Origin: Clostridiales bacterium
GTDB lineage: Bacteria > Bacillota > Dethiobacteria > Dethiobacterales > Dethiobacteraceae
Assembly (NCBI GenBank): GCA_018335855.1
Contig: JAGXRM010000038.1
Span: forward strand, 1-64,000
DNA length: 64,000 nucleotides
Direction: 5' to 3'
This document shows positions 26,738-36,012 of this stretch, piece after piece (the first letter of the stretch is position 1; each line of letters begins with the position of its first letter). Below the pieces are notes generated by a model. The model saw only the letters and a list, made by a program, of their open reading frames with translations. It had not been told where the DNA came from and ran no database searches. Both the position numbers and the translations under genes were made by a program.

Positions 26738-27364
26738 ATGAACTGCCACTGCCCTGACAGGTGAACCGTCCGCTTCACTAAATAGTAAAGGAAAACAATA
26801 TAAATCTGCTAATGTACCGGATAAATTTCTCAGATTCGTTAAATTCTCAATAATTATAATCTCTTTTTCTAAGAAAATTTTATGATTTGTGTAATCTGTC
26901 GTCCCTACTTTATCAACAGAAATAGTGTCTACGCCAATACCCTTAAGATCAAAGTTGCTCAGCCAATGGGCGGCCTCTGCGGTCAGGACGGGGAAGTCGG
27001 AAAAGTATGTGTCAGTCCCCCAAAACTTTGACCACTCGGTATATAAAAGAACAAACTCACTTTTCCTGATCAGCGGCACAAATTGCTCTAATGATGTTTT
27101 GGTTATGGTTCTCTCCGTTGTGACACCCAGCACGGCAGCTTGTCCAAAAAAATGGCTCACCGGAAATTCATCCAGGGTTTTTGCTCCCGGGAGAATATGA
27201 GCAGGAGCATCCATATGTGTACCTGTATGAGAATAGAGGGAAATTTTTTTCTCCACGAAGCCGTCCTTTACCTTGGTACAGGCAGCAATAAACTCAGGAG
27301 GTTCAGTGCCCGGATATACCGGCATTTGAGGTGAAATCAGCTGGCTTAGATCGGTAACAATCAG
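26732..27364 (-). CDS. Cyclase / kynurenine formamidase-like metal hydrolase
   Basis: A cyclase-family protein with the metal site HTGTHMDAPAH (family pattern HxGTHxDxPxH). Members hydrolyse formamides or cyclise polyketide-like substrates using zinc or manganese. The first ATG (27325) would cut off conserved N-terminal sequence. Upstream in frame the codons read LIVTDLSQLISPQ before MPVYPG, as in other members, back to a CTG that directly follows the TAA of the upstream hydrolase gene and stands eight bases after AAGGAGG. Translation therefore probably begins at CTG (or the next ATT), giving about 210 residues. It is the last gene of a three-gene operon with an alpha/beta hydrolase and a flavoprotein. 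Confidence 0.85.
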   Translation of the reverse strand: MIVTDLSQLISPQMPVYPGTEPPEFIAACTKVKDGFVEKKISLYSHTGTHMDAPAHILPGAKTLDEFPVSHFFGQAAVLGVTTERTITKTSLEQFVPLIRKSEFVLLYTEWSKFWGTDTYFSDFPVLTAEAAHWLSNFDLKGIGVDTISVDKVGTTDYTNHKIFLEKEIIIIENLTNLRNLSGTLADLYCFPLLFSEADGSPVRAVAVHK

Positions 27365-28129
27365 TTATATCTCCTCCTTCAGATTTTCACAAAATTCTTT
27401 AACGGCCAGATTAAAAAGTTTCGCTTGTTCCAGCATAACCATATGTCCGGCTTCAGGGATTTCAACCAGTCTGGCTTTAGGGATTTGACTAGCCAGATAC
27501 TGCGAATATTTTTTAGGCGTCAGCCTGTCCTCACTGCCGCAAACTACCAGCGTAGGCAGGGATATCTCGCTTACCCTCTCCCTGATGTCAAATCTGTCAC
27601 AAGCAGTAAAATCAGCAAAGTATGCCTGACAGGTTGCCTGGCCAAAAAGTTGGTACCAATCTTTGATTTGCTCCCAGGTTGGCAGAGAACCATACGCCAT
27701 TTTAGCCATAAGGTCTTCGATTTCAAGTGTACTGTTACCCTGGCATAAATTTAAAATCATCGGGGAAACACCTAGTTTTGCTCCCGTTCCCACCAGAATC
27801 AAACCTTTAAGAAGTTCCGGGACCGACAGCGCAACGGTCATTGCCACGGCCCCTCCCATGGAATGGCCGGCAAGGACAGGCCTCTCCCCTAATGTTCGAA
27901 TAAACTCTGCCACCCAATCTGCATACTGAAAAATTCCATTCCGCGGATCACCGCCAGAGTTACCGTGTCCTGGCAGGTCAACGGCTATTACACGCCAGCC
28001 GGTCGGCGGCTCTGTCCCGAGCCAGTGAAGCGAATTGCCGCCGGCACCATGGAGAAACATCACTGCTTTGGGACCCTCACCACTGGTACGGTAAAAAGCC
28101 GGCTGCCCGTATACACTTATTTGGGGCAT
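27365..28129 (-). CDS. Alpha/beta hydrolase
   Basis: 254 residues of the alpha/beta hydrolase fold. It has an oxyanion-hole motif MFLHGAGGNSLHW near residue 25, a nucleophile elbow AGHSMGGAVAM with the serine near residue 92, a catalytic aspartate in VVCGSEDRLTP and a histidine in EAGHMVMLE. All three catalytic residues are visible. It lies between a geranylgeranyl-reductase-like flavoprotein (10 bases upstream) and the cyclase (contiguous). The operon may degrade or modify a lactone, ester or polyprenyl compound. The substrate is unknown. Confidence 0.88.
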   Translation of the reverse strand: MPQISVYGQPAFYRTSGEGPKAVMFLHGAGGNSLHWLGTEPPTGWRVIAVDLPGHGNSGGDPRNGIFQYADWVAEFIRTLGERPVLAGHSMGGAVAMTVALSVPELLKGLILVGTGAKLGVSPMILNLCQGNSTLEIEDLMAKMAYGSLPTWEQIKDWYQLFGQATCQAYFADFTACDRFDIRERVSEISLPTLVVCGSEDRLTPKKYSQYLASQIPKARLVEIPEAGHMVMLEQAKLFNLAVKEFCENLKEEI

Positions 28130-28139
28130 GTTTTCCCTC

Positions 28140-29282
28140 CTAATCCATCATAGCTTTTCGCAACATCAACCTTGCAAACAAAGGAAGCTGGTTAAGATTA
28201 AGTCCCGTCTTAAAATCAGCACTCAACTTTCCATCCAAGAGAAAACGGATAATTTTCGCCTCTTTCTTGAGGGCAAACTGGTTCCCAAGTGTGCGCGAAG
28301 CTTTGTATCCTGAGTGAAATAAGAATGCCAGATGTTCATTTAACTGACTGTGACCCAGTTCTTCATACAATTCTAAAATTTTCTTCTCCAATACAAGCCG
28401 TTTTCCCAGGATTTTCTCCACACGCCTGGGATACTCCCGGGGTCGTCCTTCGGCGATGGCCCGGCCAGCAAGAATACCGGAAATGCACGCCGTATCTATC
28501 CCTCCGCCGTGCAGAGGAGAAGCAAGGCCGGCGGCATTGCCAACGAGTAAAGTATTACCAAGGAGGAGTTCTTTTTTGCGTTTTACTGGAATAGGGCCTC
28601 CGCATTTTTTCAGTATAGCAAATTCAGAGAGTTCTTCTTGTTTTAATATCCTTTTTAATTCCCGGTGTATCTGCAGATTCTTTCTTCTTGAGCCAAACCA
28701 CCCCACACCAACATTGGCGCTATCTATAGATTTGGGGAAAATCCAATAATACCCACAATATTCAGGCTCTGCTACAACTTTTATCTTACCCCCCAGAGCA
28801 GAAAAATCCCCGGCCAGCGTATATTGTGCGGTATGAGCAAAACTGTCCGCAGAATATTCCCTCTGCCCAGAGACCGGGAAAGTGCCTGATGCATCAATTA
28901 CCCATTTGTATTCCTGTCTAATCCGGAAAAATTGTTCCGGGGTAATATTTGTTTGCTCAAAAATGTTACATCCTAAACGGGTAATTTCATTTGCCAGTGA
29001 TTTTTGCCACTCTGACCGGTTAATAATCCAAAAATTAAGGTGGGAGCAGTCAATGGTAAAGGTATCTATAACAGTAACAACAATCTCCGAAACTTGATAG
29101 CATACACTGGCGGGAGGAGGCGCGAGCAGTTTTAGCAGATCAAAAAAGCCTTCTGCACAGGAAATATTTTCCCCTACGGCGTCCTTGTCGAAAACATCAA
29201 CGGCTAATCCCAACGACGCCGCCTCCCGGGCCGCATAAAGCCCGCCGGGACCGGCACCAACCACCGCCACTGATTTCATCAC
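28140..29282 (-). CDS. FAD-dependent oxidoreductase, geranylgeranyl reductase family
   Basis: 380 residues with an N-terminal dinucleotide-binding motif VVGAGPGGLYAAREAASLG, then an ENISCAEGF motif as in geranylgeranyl reductases. The middle has the flavin-linked YCGYYWIFPKS segment, and further on GNAAGLASPLHGGGIDTAC. Family members reduce isoprenoid double bonds or act on related substrates. It is the first gene of the operon with the hydrolase and cyclase. The C-terminal 90 residues are basic and helical, perhaps for membrane association. Exact substrate unknown. Confidence 0.85.
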   Translation of the reverse strand: MMKSVAVVGAGPGGLYAAREAASLGLAVDVFDKDAVGENISCAEGFFDLLKLLAPPPASVCYQVSEIVVTVIDTFTIDCSHLNFWIINRSEWQKSLANEITRLGCNIFEQTNITPEQFFRIRQEYKWVIDASGTFPVSGQREYSADSFAHTAQYTLAGDFSALGGKIKVVAEPEYCGYYWIFPKSIDSANVGVGWFGSRRKNLQIHRELKRILKQEELSEFAILKKCGGPIPVKRKKELLLGNTLLVGNAAGLASPLHGGGIDTACISGILAGRAIAEGRPREYPRRVEKILGKRLVLEKKILELYEELGHSQLNEHLAFLFHSGYKASRTLGNQFALKKEAKIIRFLLDGKLSADFKTGLNLNQLPLFARLMLRKAMMD

Positions 29283-29315
29283 GTTACCCTCCCCGCCTAT
29301 GGTGGGCTCAACGAT

Positions 29316-29951
29316 TTATTTACTCTGTCTAACAGACACGGATCCGGCACCTGCTTTAATCTCTATTTCGGCAATCGCTTTTTTCTCATTGAGCCGTTCA
29401 CTTTCATATATGTGCTCACCCATACTGAAAACCCTGGCATCTTCACCGCTGAAGCTGAGCAGCGCTCCGCTGGTAGTTACTCGGACACCTGTTTCCGCAG
29501 GCACATAAAAAGTAATGTTTCCTGCTCCACTTTCCACACTTATACCGGTATTGTATTCACCAAGACGGATTGTTATATCTCCGGCACCGGCCTTAATCTG
29601 TAAATCTTGCACCATTAACTTTGACAGGTCAATATCGGCACGGGTAGCCCCTGTACGTAGAATAACTTCGCTGGGGATATCATCCGCCAGCCATAATTCC
29701 CACCGTGAAAATTGGTTTCCCATTTGCCATGACCGCTGGTCGTCACGAATCGATATTTCGCTGACTGTACCTCTCATGATGCGCTGTGTTTGCGGCGCTG
29801 GAGAAGCCTGAAACCGTGCCTGAAGAAGCGTTGTGCCCGGAACAGATTGCCCAAAGTCACTGAGTTGCTTCAATGCAAATTCGCCGGCACGATGTGTCAG
29901 GTCAAGACGAACAAGGGAAACATTTTCTCCCGCCTGGGCTCCGTACCGCAT
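29316..29951 (-). CDS. DUF4097-type beta-helix surface protein, 5' end unclear
   Basis: The C-terminal 130 residues show the repeating beta-strand pattern of DUF4097/toast-rack putative adhesin domains (LQIKAGAGDITIRLGEYNTG and VESGAGNITFYVPAETG, then IEIKAGAGSVSVRQSK at the end). No signal peptide or anchor is encoded in this frame. A consensus AGGAGG lies about 45 bases upstream of the first ATG, but no normal start codon follows it. In a neighbouring frame the same stretch reads like a hydrophobic leader (LPLIVLLAASVKC). A frameshift may have separated the export signal from the body, so the gene may be damaged. It stands alone, divergent from the ferritin-like gene. Confidence 0.65.
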   Translation of the reverse strand: MRYGAQAGENVSLVRLDLTHRAGEFALKQLSDFGQSVPGTTLLQARFQASPAPQTQRIMRGTVSEISIRDDQRSWQMGNQFSRWELWLADDIPSEVILRTGATRADIDLSKLMVQDLQIKAGAGDITIRLGEYNTGISVESGAGNITFYVPAETGVRVTTSGALLSFSGEDARVFSMGEHIYESERLNEKKAIAEIEIKAGAGSVSVRQSK

Positions 29952-30131
29952 TTCACTGACGCTGCCAGCAATACGATGAGTGGGAGCCTCCTATCTTACA
30001 GAATACGCTATTTTTTTAGAACTTCCTCTAAATCTTAACAAATCTTAAACTTATTTTACATGTACAAATAAATTTGTGTAATACATAATAACTCTGCACC
30101 GGGAAAAAGTATATCTACAGGAGGTGATTCT

Positions 30132-30323
30132 ATGGAAATCGTGTCATTTTTAGAAAGAGCCATGCTTAATGAACAGGAGCAGGTGCGTGATTACCATCGC
30201 TTCGCCCTGGTTACCGACAACGAAGAGGTAAGACATGCTTTTCTGGAGTTTGCGGAAACCAGCGGCCATACAGCAGCCAAAATTAAAGATATGCTGGATA
30301 AACTACAGGGAGAATCCAGCTAA
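30132..30323 (+). CDS. Ferritin-like / rubrerythrin-like miniprotein
   Basis: A 63-residue protein with AGGAGG seven bases before the ATG. It is almost all helical and charged, with glutamate/histidine spacing (FLERAMLNEQEQVRDYHRF and FLEFAETSGHTAAKIKD) like one helical hairpin of rubrerythrin-type diiron proteins. A single hairpin would need to dimerise to build a four-helix bundle and a metal site. It is transcribed alone and ends at the bidirectional terminator shared with the DUF362 gene. The ferritin-like idea is a pattern guess. Confidence 0.7.
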   Translation: MEIVSFLERAMLNEQEQVRDYHRFALVTDNEEVRHAFLEFAETSGHTAAKIKDMLDKLQGESS

Positions 30324-30357
30324 AAAAATGATATTCCCTTAATGCATGATAACAAAT

Positions 30358-30407
30358 AAAAAAAGCCCGCCTGAAGGAGCCTCTAGTCATTCAAAGGGGC
30401 TTTTTTT
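30358..30407. terminator. Bidirectional terminator
   Basis: AAAAAGCCC and GGGCTTTTT flank a 28-base spacer, with A-run and T-run outer sides. It lies between the convergent ferritin-like and DUF362 genes and can serve both. Confidence 0.75.
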
Positions 30408-30408
30408 G

Positions 30409-31521
30409 TTACGAAAATAACCGTCCTAAGCCTCTGCGCGCCAGTGTTATCGCGCCTTCCGGGCATAATTCCTGGCAGCAATAACACCGTATGCAATCGT
30501 GACTGCTGATGACTGCCGCTTTATCCATAGTAATCGCTTTGGTCGGGCACAACTCACGGCAAACTGTACAGCCAATACAAGATTGCACGTTAACCACAGG
30601 CTTGGCCGTAAGCTGATCCCGTAACAGACTTTTTAAAAATGGCGGTAGATTTTTTAATGCCGATGATGAACCCGGCACCGTCTTAAACCCGCGAATGCGT
30701 GCCTCACTGAGTGACGTGCCAATAATTTCAATACTGCGTAAATCTCCGCATCCCACGCCACGCTGATGTGCGTTAAGGATTGTGGGCACAGAGAAAGGGT
30801 CTAACCCAATAACACTGGCAGCCACAGCATCCACAGCCACCCCGTCCCTTCCGGCCAGGAGCACGCCGACCTTGCGGGGTTCACCGTTACGCGGGCCGTT
30901 TCCTTCCATGGCTACGATGCCATCGACAACAGACAGAACAGGACTTACTGTCAGATACACATCTACAAGGAAGCTGGCGAATTTATCAATCTCTTCCATA
31001 CGAAGATGCATCTCAGGCTTAAGCTTTCCCGGCATACAGCCAAATAGATTTTTAACTGCTCCTGTATACCTTGTTAACGCATGAGTCTTAAGCTTGGCGG
31101 CGCTAATCACTGCATCCGCCCGAAGTACCGCCTCTGCCAGTTGAATTATCCTGCATACCGCACCATCCGGTGTTTCTGTAACGACCGGGTTTGCAAAGTC
31201 AACAAGAGTTGCCCCTTCCCGCTGACAAACCTCAAGAATCCCCGCAATAGCTGCAACATTTTCCGTAGACCCCAACCCGGGACTGTCACCGACAGATACC
31301 TTACTCCCCTGCAGTTGACGGATTAATGCTCCTATTACTTCCGGATGAGTGCAGACCGCCTTGTCGGGAGAGGCACCCGCTACTAAATTTGGTTTTATCA
31401 AAACCTGCTTTCCCTGTAAAAGCGAATCAAGACCAAGCGGGCCCCAGAACATATTAACAGCTTCATCTAAAGCGTCCGGATGATAACTGTCCACTCTGAG
31501 CAAATATACACGGTTGTCCAT
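30409..31521 (-). CDS. DUF362 protein with C-terminal 2x[4Fe-4S] ferredoxin domain
   Basis: 370 residues. The first 290 are the DUF362 domain (VLIKPNLVAGASPDKAVCTH, VGDSPGLGST, SAAKLKTHALTRYTGAVKNL). The last 70 are a bacterial-type ferredoxin with two clusters: CIGCTVCRELCP and CIRCYCCQELCP. DUF362-ferredoxin fusions are common in strict anaerobes and are thought to handle electron transfer or iron-sulfur chemistry, but their reaction is not established. It is a single-gene unit next to the first of two glycosyltransferase genes. Confidence 0.9.
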   Translation of the reverse strand: MDNRVYLLRVDSYHPDALDEAVNMFWGPLGLDSLLQGKQVLIKPNLVAGASPDKAVCTHPEVIGALIRQLQGSKVSVGDSPGLGSTENVAAIAGILEVCQREGATLVDFANPVVTETPDGAVCRIIQLAEAVLRADAVISAAKLKTHALTRYTGAVKNLFGCMPGKLKPEMHLRMEEIDKFASFLVDVYLTVSPVLSVVDGIVAMEGNGPRNGEPRKVGVLLAGRDGVAVDAVAASVIGLDPFSVPTILNAHQRGVGCGDLRSIEIIGTSLSEARIRGFKTVPGSSSALKNLPPFLKSLLRDQLTAKPVVNVQSCIGCTVCRELCPTKAITMDKAAVISSHDCIRCYCCQELCPEGAITLARRGLGRLFS

Positions 31522-31557
31522 GACAGATTCTCCCCGAATTCTTTAATGTCTGACCGG

Positions 31558-32718
31558 CTATACAGCGGAATAAGTACGGCTACGTTTCTTATCAATTATG
31601 CCTTCATATGAATCAGCTAATTTTTTTGCCATGTTAATCGCAGATATCGCCTCGGATTCGATTACAGCCCGCTTGGACATTTCCTCACGTAGCTGGTCAT
31701 TCTCCAAAAGCTCTAAAACTCTGGCATTAAAATGTTCTAATGACAATGGTGTTAAAAAACCGTCAACACCATCAGTAACCATTTCAGAAGCACCCAGTGC
31801 TTTGACAGCTACAACCGGTGTTCCCGCAGCTTTCGCTTCACCCAGAACCAGTCCCTGTGTTTCCGTAGTGGACGCGAAAATAAACACATCTGCACTGGCA
31901 TAACTGTCCACCACATTTTGCCGGGTAAGCCCGCCGGTGAAAATGACGGCATGTCCCAAACCCATTTGCTCTGTCTGTTCAATTAAATGCACCCGCTCTG
32001 GGCCGTCGCCGACAATAACCAATCGGGTATCCGGTTGTTTTTTAATAATTTCACTGTATGCCTGCAAAAGAAACCCAATATTTTTTTCCTTACCCATACG
32101 TCCTAAATGAAGTAAAATCTTCGTTTTCGCATCAATCTGATACGTCTCCCGCAACCAGTTAGAATTTACCGTGGAGAACTCATCAAGATCAATTCCTGTT
32201 GGCACCGCTTCCACCTGGGTTTGCAGGTGTTTCTCAATTAGCGCCCGCACCACCTCCGTCGGTGTAATGACTAAATCGCAACGGTTGCAAAAATTACGGG
32301 ACAGGCGCAGAACCACTTTGCGAGAAATATTCTGGGCAAAAGGCAAATAATGAACATATTGGTCATACATCGTATGGTATGTAAATACCAGTGGAATTCC
32401 AAAGCGTTTAGCAGAGCGCGCCCCCAGCAGTCCCATTGAAAACGGTGAATGGACATGAATTACATCCAACCCGATTTTCTTTATCGTCGACCGTAAATAC
32501 AGGGAGAACGGTAATGCTATCGCAAAATCCGGATACGTTGGTGTTGGTACGGAAATGAACCGAAACACCTTGGCTTCTTTTTCATATTGCGGGTAACAGG
32601 GTGCAAATATATATACTTCATGACCAAGTTCTGTTAATTTTGCCGCAGTCGTTTCAATAGAACGAACAACCCCGCTGGTGTATGGCCTGTAGCTGTCGGT
32701 AAACATACCGATCTTCAC
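31558..32718 (-). CDS. Glycosyltransferase family 4 (diacylglycerol glucosyltransferase-like)
   Basis: 386 residues with the GT-B fold. The N-terminal acceptor domain begins MKIGMFTDSYRPYTSGVVRS, and the C-terminal nucleotide-sugar domain has LLHLGRMGKEKNIGFLLQAY and the EX7E-type motif ASTTETQGLVLGEAKAAGTP. Close relatives are Firmicute enzymes that add glucose to diacylglycerol to make membrane glycolipids. The start is a GTG seven bases after AGGAGG. It diverges from a second glycosyltransferase across a 255-base region with A/T-rich promoter-like sequence. Confidence 0.9.
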   Translation of the reverse strand: MKIGMFTDSYRPYTSGVVRSIETTAAKLTELGHEVYIFAPCYPQYEKEAKVFRFISVPTPTYPDFAIALPFSLYLRSTIKKIGLDVIHVHSPFSMGLLGARSAKRFGIPLVFTYHTMYDQYVHYLPFAQNISRKVVLRLSRNFCNRCDLVITPTEVVRALIEKHLQTQVEAVPTGIDLDEFSTVNSNWLRETYQIDAKTKILLHLGRMGKEKNIGFLLQAYSEIIKKQPDTRLVIVGDGPERVHLIEQTEQMGLGHAVIFTGGLTRQNVVDSYASADVFIFASTTETQGLVLGEAKAAGTPVVAVKALGASEMVTDGVDGFLTPLSLEHFNARVLELLENDQLREEMSKRAVIESEAISAINMAKKLADSYEGIIDKKRSRTYSAV

Positions 32719-32973
32719 AACATAACCTCCTGTTATAATAAGTATTTATAGTTCTAAGGAATACCGTTCTGAAAAGCTTGTGAAACTGAAATCACTAGCT
32801 TTTCTATCTATTAACCTCAACAACTTGACTCAATGCTATACATTCACGGTTTTACTGTAATAACTTTCGACAAAGGAAAAAATTCCCCTGCTTCTTTAGA
32901 ACCAAAAAGCAGATATCCCGTGTTTCACACTCTCTAACCCTGCTCATAAACTAAGGTAGAAAGGGGTGAAACC

Positions 32974-33975
32974 GTGCATGTCCTCCATTTAAACCGTTTT
33001 TTCTATTCCAGTCAAACATCCTATGTCATTTCTCTCGTACATGAACAACGGCTTCAGGGACACCAAGCCCTCTTAATCATGGAAGGCCGTCCCTCAATCA
33101 AAATACTTGACGTCTATAAAGATGCGCTCGATCAAATGGGAGCAGCCGTTATTCCACCAAATGACCCCGAAGACTTACTAACACTTTTAAAAGGCAGAGG
33201 ATTTGAGCTTATCCATGCCCACTCCCCCCTCTCCTTCTCTCTGGCAGCCAACCTCTCCTCCCAGCTAAATATTCCCTACGTCGTTACCTGCCACGGCTTG
33301 GGCCTAAATCAACCGCAATATCATCGTTTTCTCAGAGGCGCCGGTGCTATTATCTGCATCTCCTACCGGGTTGCCCATAACTTAAGGGACTTCACCGATA
33401 AAACATATATCGTTCCAATCGGAGTGGATTTATCTGAATATAGCCCCGGACAAAAAAAAGAGCCGGTTAAAGTCGTCCTTTTAACCCGAGTAGACAGTGG
33501 CAGACAAAAAGGCTTCGATCATTTTTGCAAAGCCGCCGACCTGTTGGATGGTATAGAGTTTTATGTAGCCGCCAATGCCCAGCCAAACAGCAAGCACGCA
33601 ATATTTCTGGGAGGTAAATCTCAGGACCCCAACTTATTTGCCAAAACCGACATCGCAGCCGGTACGGGTCGCACCATTGTTGAAGGCTTAGCCGCCGGCA
33701 ACGCTACGCTTATACTCGGCCGTACATACCAGGGTATCCTTACACCGGGAAAAGTAGAAAAACAAAAATATCTCGACCTGAGCGGACTGACAGGCCGCGA
33801 ACCATGCTATCGCGATATCTTTCTAGACCTGGCCAAACTCACACAAAATCACATATACCTGCGCCAGTTACAACAATTCGGCCGTTCCCTGGCCCAACAA
33901 CAATTTGACCACAAGCTCCTTACCCGGCACATTGTGGAGATTTATGAAAATGTGCTGCGGAAGTGGCAGGAATAA
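32974..33975 (+). CDS. Glycosyltransferase, GT4-like
   Basis: 333 residues starting at GTG after AAGGGG. The N-terminal half resembles GT4 acceptor domains (LIHAHSPLSFSLAANLSSQL, VTCHGLGLNQ). The donor domain is shortened: VPIGVDLSEYSP and VVLLTRVDSGRQKGFDHFC are present, but the usual EX7E region is reduced to AAGTGRTIVEGLAAGNATLI. It stands alone before a strong terminator and diverges from the other glycosyltransferase gene, so the two may work on the same lipid or envelope polymer. Acceptor unknown. Confidence 0.8.
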   Translation: MHVLHLNRFFYSSQTSYVISLVHEQRLQGHQALLIMEGRPSIKILDVYKDALDQMGAAVIPPNDPEDLLTLLKGRGFELIHAHSPLSFSLAANLSSQLNIPYVVTCHGLGLNQPQYHRFLRGAGAIICISYRVAHNLRDFTDKTYIVPIGVDLSEYSPGQKKEPVKVVLLTRVDSGRQKGFDHFCKAADLLDGIEFYVAANAQPNSKHAIFLGGKSQDPNLFAKTDIAAGTGRTIVEGLAAGNATLILGRTYQGILTPGKVEKQKYLDLSGLTGREPCYRDIFLDLAKLTQNHIYLRQLQQFGRSLAQQQFDHKLLTRHIVEIYENVLRKWQE

Positions 33976-34004
33976 AAGAGAGGCTCTCAGCGAGAGCCTC
34001 TCTT
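33976..34004. terminator. Bidirectional terminator
   Basis: A perfect 13-bp stem AAGAGAGGCTCTC / GAGAGCCTCTCTT with a 3-base loop lies between the convergent glycosyltransferase and subtilisin genes. Confidence 0.85.
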
Positions 34005-34008
34005 CAAA

Positions 34009-35937
34009 TTATTGCACTTGGAAAGTAGTATCTTCTGTGAGTCCATTGAAATTTGCTTCAACAACCCAGGTTCCTTTAGGATCATTCCGGCGGATGCGGT
34101 GGCGGACGATACCGACACCATTGTCACCGGTTATGACGGAATAGCTTCCGTAAGTACCGTCTCCTTGCATCACAGTTATCATGACAGTCTCACCAGCAAT
34201 CCCTACACCACTGTAGTCCGTCAGCGTTACTGTGATATTTACCCAACTGTTCCATGAGTAAGAAGGTTTATCCGTCTCCACGGAAATATTTGAAGCATCT
34301 CCGGGGGGCGGTGTGTACTGTATTTCTTTAAAGTAGGCGATTGCGGTTTTATCGCCATCCATTTCAACGGTTATTACCCCGTCTGTATCCCCGACCTCGT
34401 TACCATCGACCTCCCACTTCTCGAATTCCCAGTTTGTCGCGGCAACAGCCGTGAGCTCCACAGAAGTTGAAGTAGTGGCTGCTAGAACATAGGGCAGGGT
34501 AACAGCTACATTGTCAACCTCAACCGTACCATCACCTACTTTGTTTACAGTAAGCGTGGGGCCAGTTTGGGAAATCTCGGTGAATACTGCGGTTAAGGTT
34601 TTGTTATCGTTCATGGTGATAGTTATAGTTGGGTCGGCACTTTCAAAATCGCCCTCCCAGCGAGTGAATTCCCAGCCATCAGTTGCTGTGGCAGTTAAAG
34701 TTACTTCAGTACCGGAAGAGTAGGTATCTGAAGATGGGTCAGCTACAACGATGCCATTTCCCTCGACGTTAACCGTCAGTGAATAATGAGTAGGAAGTGT
34801 TGCATTTACAGCAGCAACCGCCAAATCGGCGCGAACTAGGCCGTAACCCTGATGATTTGCAGCCATACCCAGATCTTGAGCGGTATCGCGTAATATCTGG
34901 CGCACAGCAACATTGCTTTGTGTTTTATCAGCAGCCCAGACCAGCGCCGCCACTCCGGCTACGTGCGGAGAAGCCATGGATGTGCCGCTGGCAGTAGCGT
35001 ATCCGTTATTCAGGTACGTACTTAAAATACTGACTCCCGGTGCAGAAAGTTCCACAGCAGGGCCGGTGCTTGAGAAGTACGCCCGCTTATCGCTACTATC
35101 CGTGGCGGCTACCGCAATCACTGATTCATACTTTGCAGGATAGATTACATTATCGCCGGTTCCGCGTCTGTTGCCGCTGTTGCCAGCCGCTGCCACCAAA
35201 AGTATTCCTTGACTGTATGCAGCATTACAGGCATTCTCAATGGTCTGGGAACTGCTGCCGGAACCCAGGCTCATATTGATAATATTTGCGCCCTGCTGCG
35301 CTGCCCAGTCAATACCTGCAGCTACACTGCCCGCAGTCCCGGAACCGCTGTCGCTTAATACTTTGGCGGAATAAAGCGTAACGAGGGGAGCGGCGCCGAC
35401 AACGCCATACGTGTTATTTAGAGCCGCAACCGTTCCGGCGACATGGGTGCCGTGGCCGTGGCCGTCATTATTGCCGCTGCCGTCAATTGTATTCGTAGCT
35501 GATTGGACAGCGGGCAGGTCTGTATGCGGGCCTACCCCCGTATCCAACACGGCGACAATTACGCCGCTTCCTGTCGTCTTATCCCATACCGCGGGAGCCT
35601 GAATGCGGTTTATACCCCAGGGAGTGGTTTGCTCAATGGCAAAGAACTCAAAGTTCGGCTCGATATAATCGATAAGGGTATTACGGGATAACGCGGAAAT
35701 CGCATGAGCGGGAAGATCCACCTCCACAGAGGGAATGATGCTGAATTCCCGTGTCACGGTAGCACCATATCTCTTCAGCAGGGCGTGTTCTGCCGCGCCG
35801 GGGAAGTTGTGAAAACCAATCAGCATGGACTGCCTTCCCACTGGTACTGCAGCACCGACGGGCGCAATCATCATGAAGAACATAGCAAAAACAAGAATCA
35901 GGCAAAGCCAATTCTTCCTGAATTTTTTTATGGGCAT
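34009..35937 (-). CDS. Secreted subtilisin-like serine protease (S8) with C-terminal repeat domains
   Basis: 642 residues. A signal peptide (residues 1-30, cleavage near PVGAA) is followed by an inhibitor-like propeptide (about 35-110) and a peptidase S8 domain (about 115-390). The catalytic triad is visible: aspartate in AVLDTGVGPHTDL, histidine in GHGTHVAGTVAAL and serine in SGTSMASPHVAGVAALVW. After it come two beta-rich repeats of the bacterial/InlB B type (GWEFTRWEGDFESADPTITI, NWEFEKWEVDGNEVGDTDG) and a final Ig-like module. There is no sortase or membrane anchor, so it is probably released. It is a single-gene unit. Confidence 0.93.
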   Translation of the reverse strand: MPIKKFRKNWLCLILVFAMFFMMIAPVGAAVPVGRQSMLIGFHNFPGAAEHALLKRYGATVTREFSIIPSVEVDLPAHAISALSRNTLIDYIEPNFEFFAIEQTTPWGINRIQAPAVWDKTTGSGVIVAVLDTGVGPHTDLPAVQSATNTIDGSGNNDGHGHGTHVAGTVAALNNTYGVVGAAPLVTLYSAKVLSDSGSGTAGSVAAGIDWAAQQGANIINMSLGSGSSSQTIENACNAAYSQGILLVAAAGNSGNRRGTGDNVIYPAKYESVIAVAATDSSDKRAYFSSTGPAVELSAPGVSILSTYLNNGYATASGTSMASPHVAGVAALVWAADKTQSNVAVRQILRDTAQDLGMAANHQGYGLVRADLAVAAVNATLPTHYSLTVNVEGNGIVVADPSSDTYSSGTEVTLTATATDGWEFTRWEGDFESADPTITITMNDNKTLTAVFTEISQTGPTLTVNKVGDGTVEVDNVAVTLPYVLAATTSTSVELTAVAATNWEFEKWEVDGNEVGDTDGVITVEMDGDKTAIAYFKEIQYTPPPGDASNISVETDKPSYSWNSWVNITVTLTDYSGVGIAGETVMITVMQGDGTYGSYSVITGDNGVGIVRHRIRRNDPKGTWVVEANFNGLTEDTTFQVQ

Positions 35938-36012
35938 AAGGACTCCTCCTTTTTCTATATACTCCCATTATAATAGTAATTTCTGTAATCAACAAGGAAA
36001 TATTTTTATATT

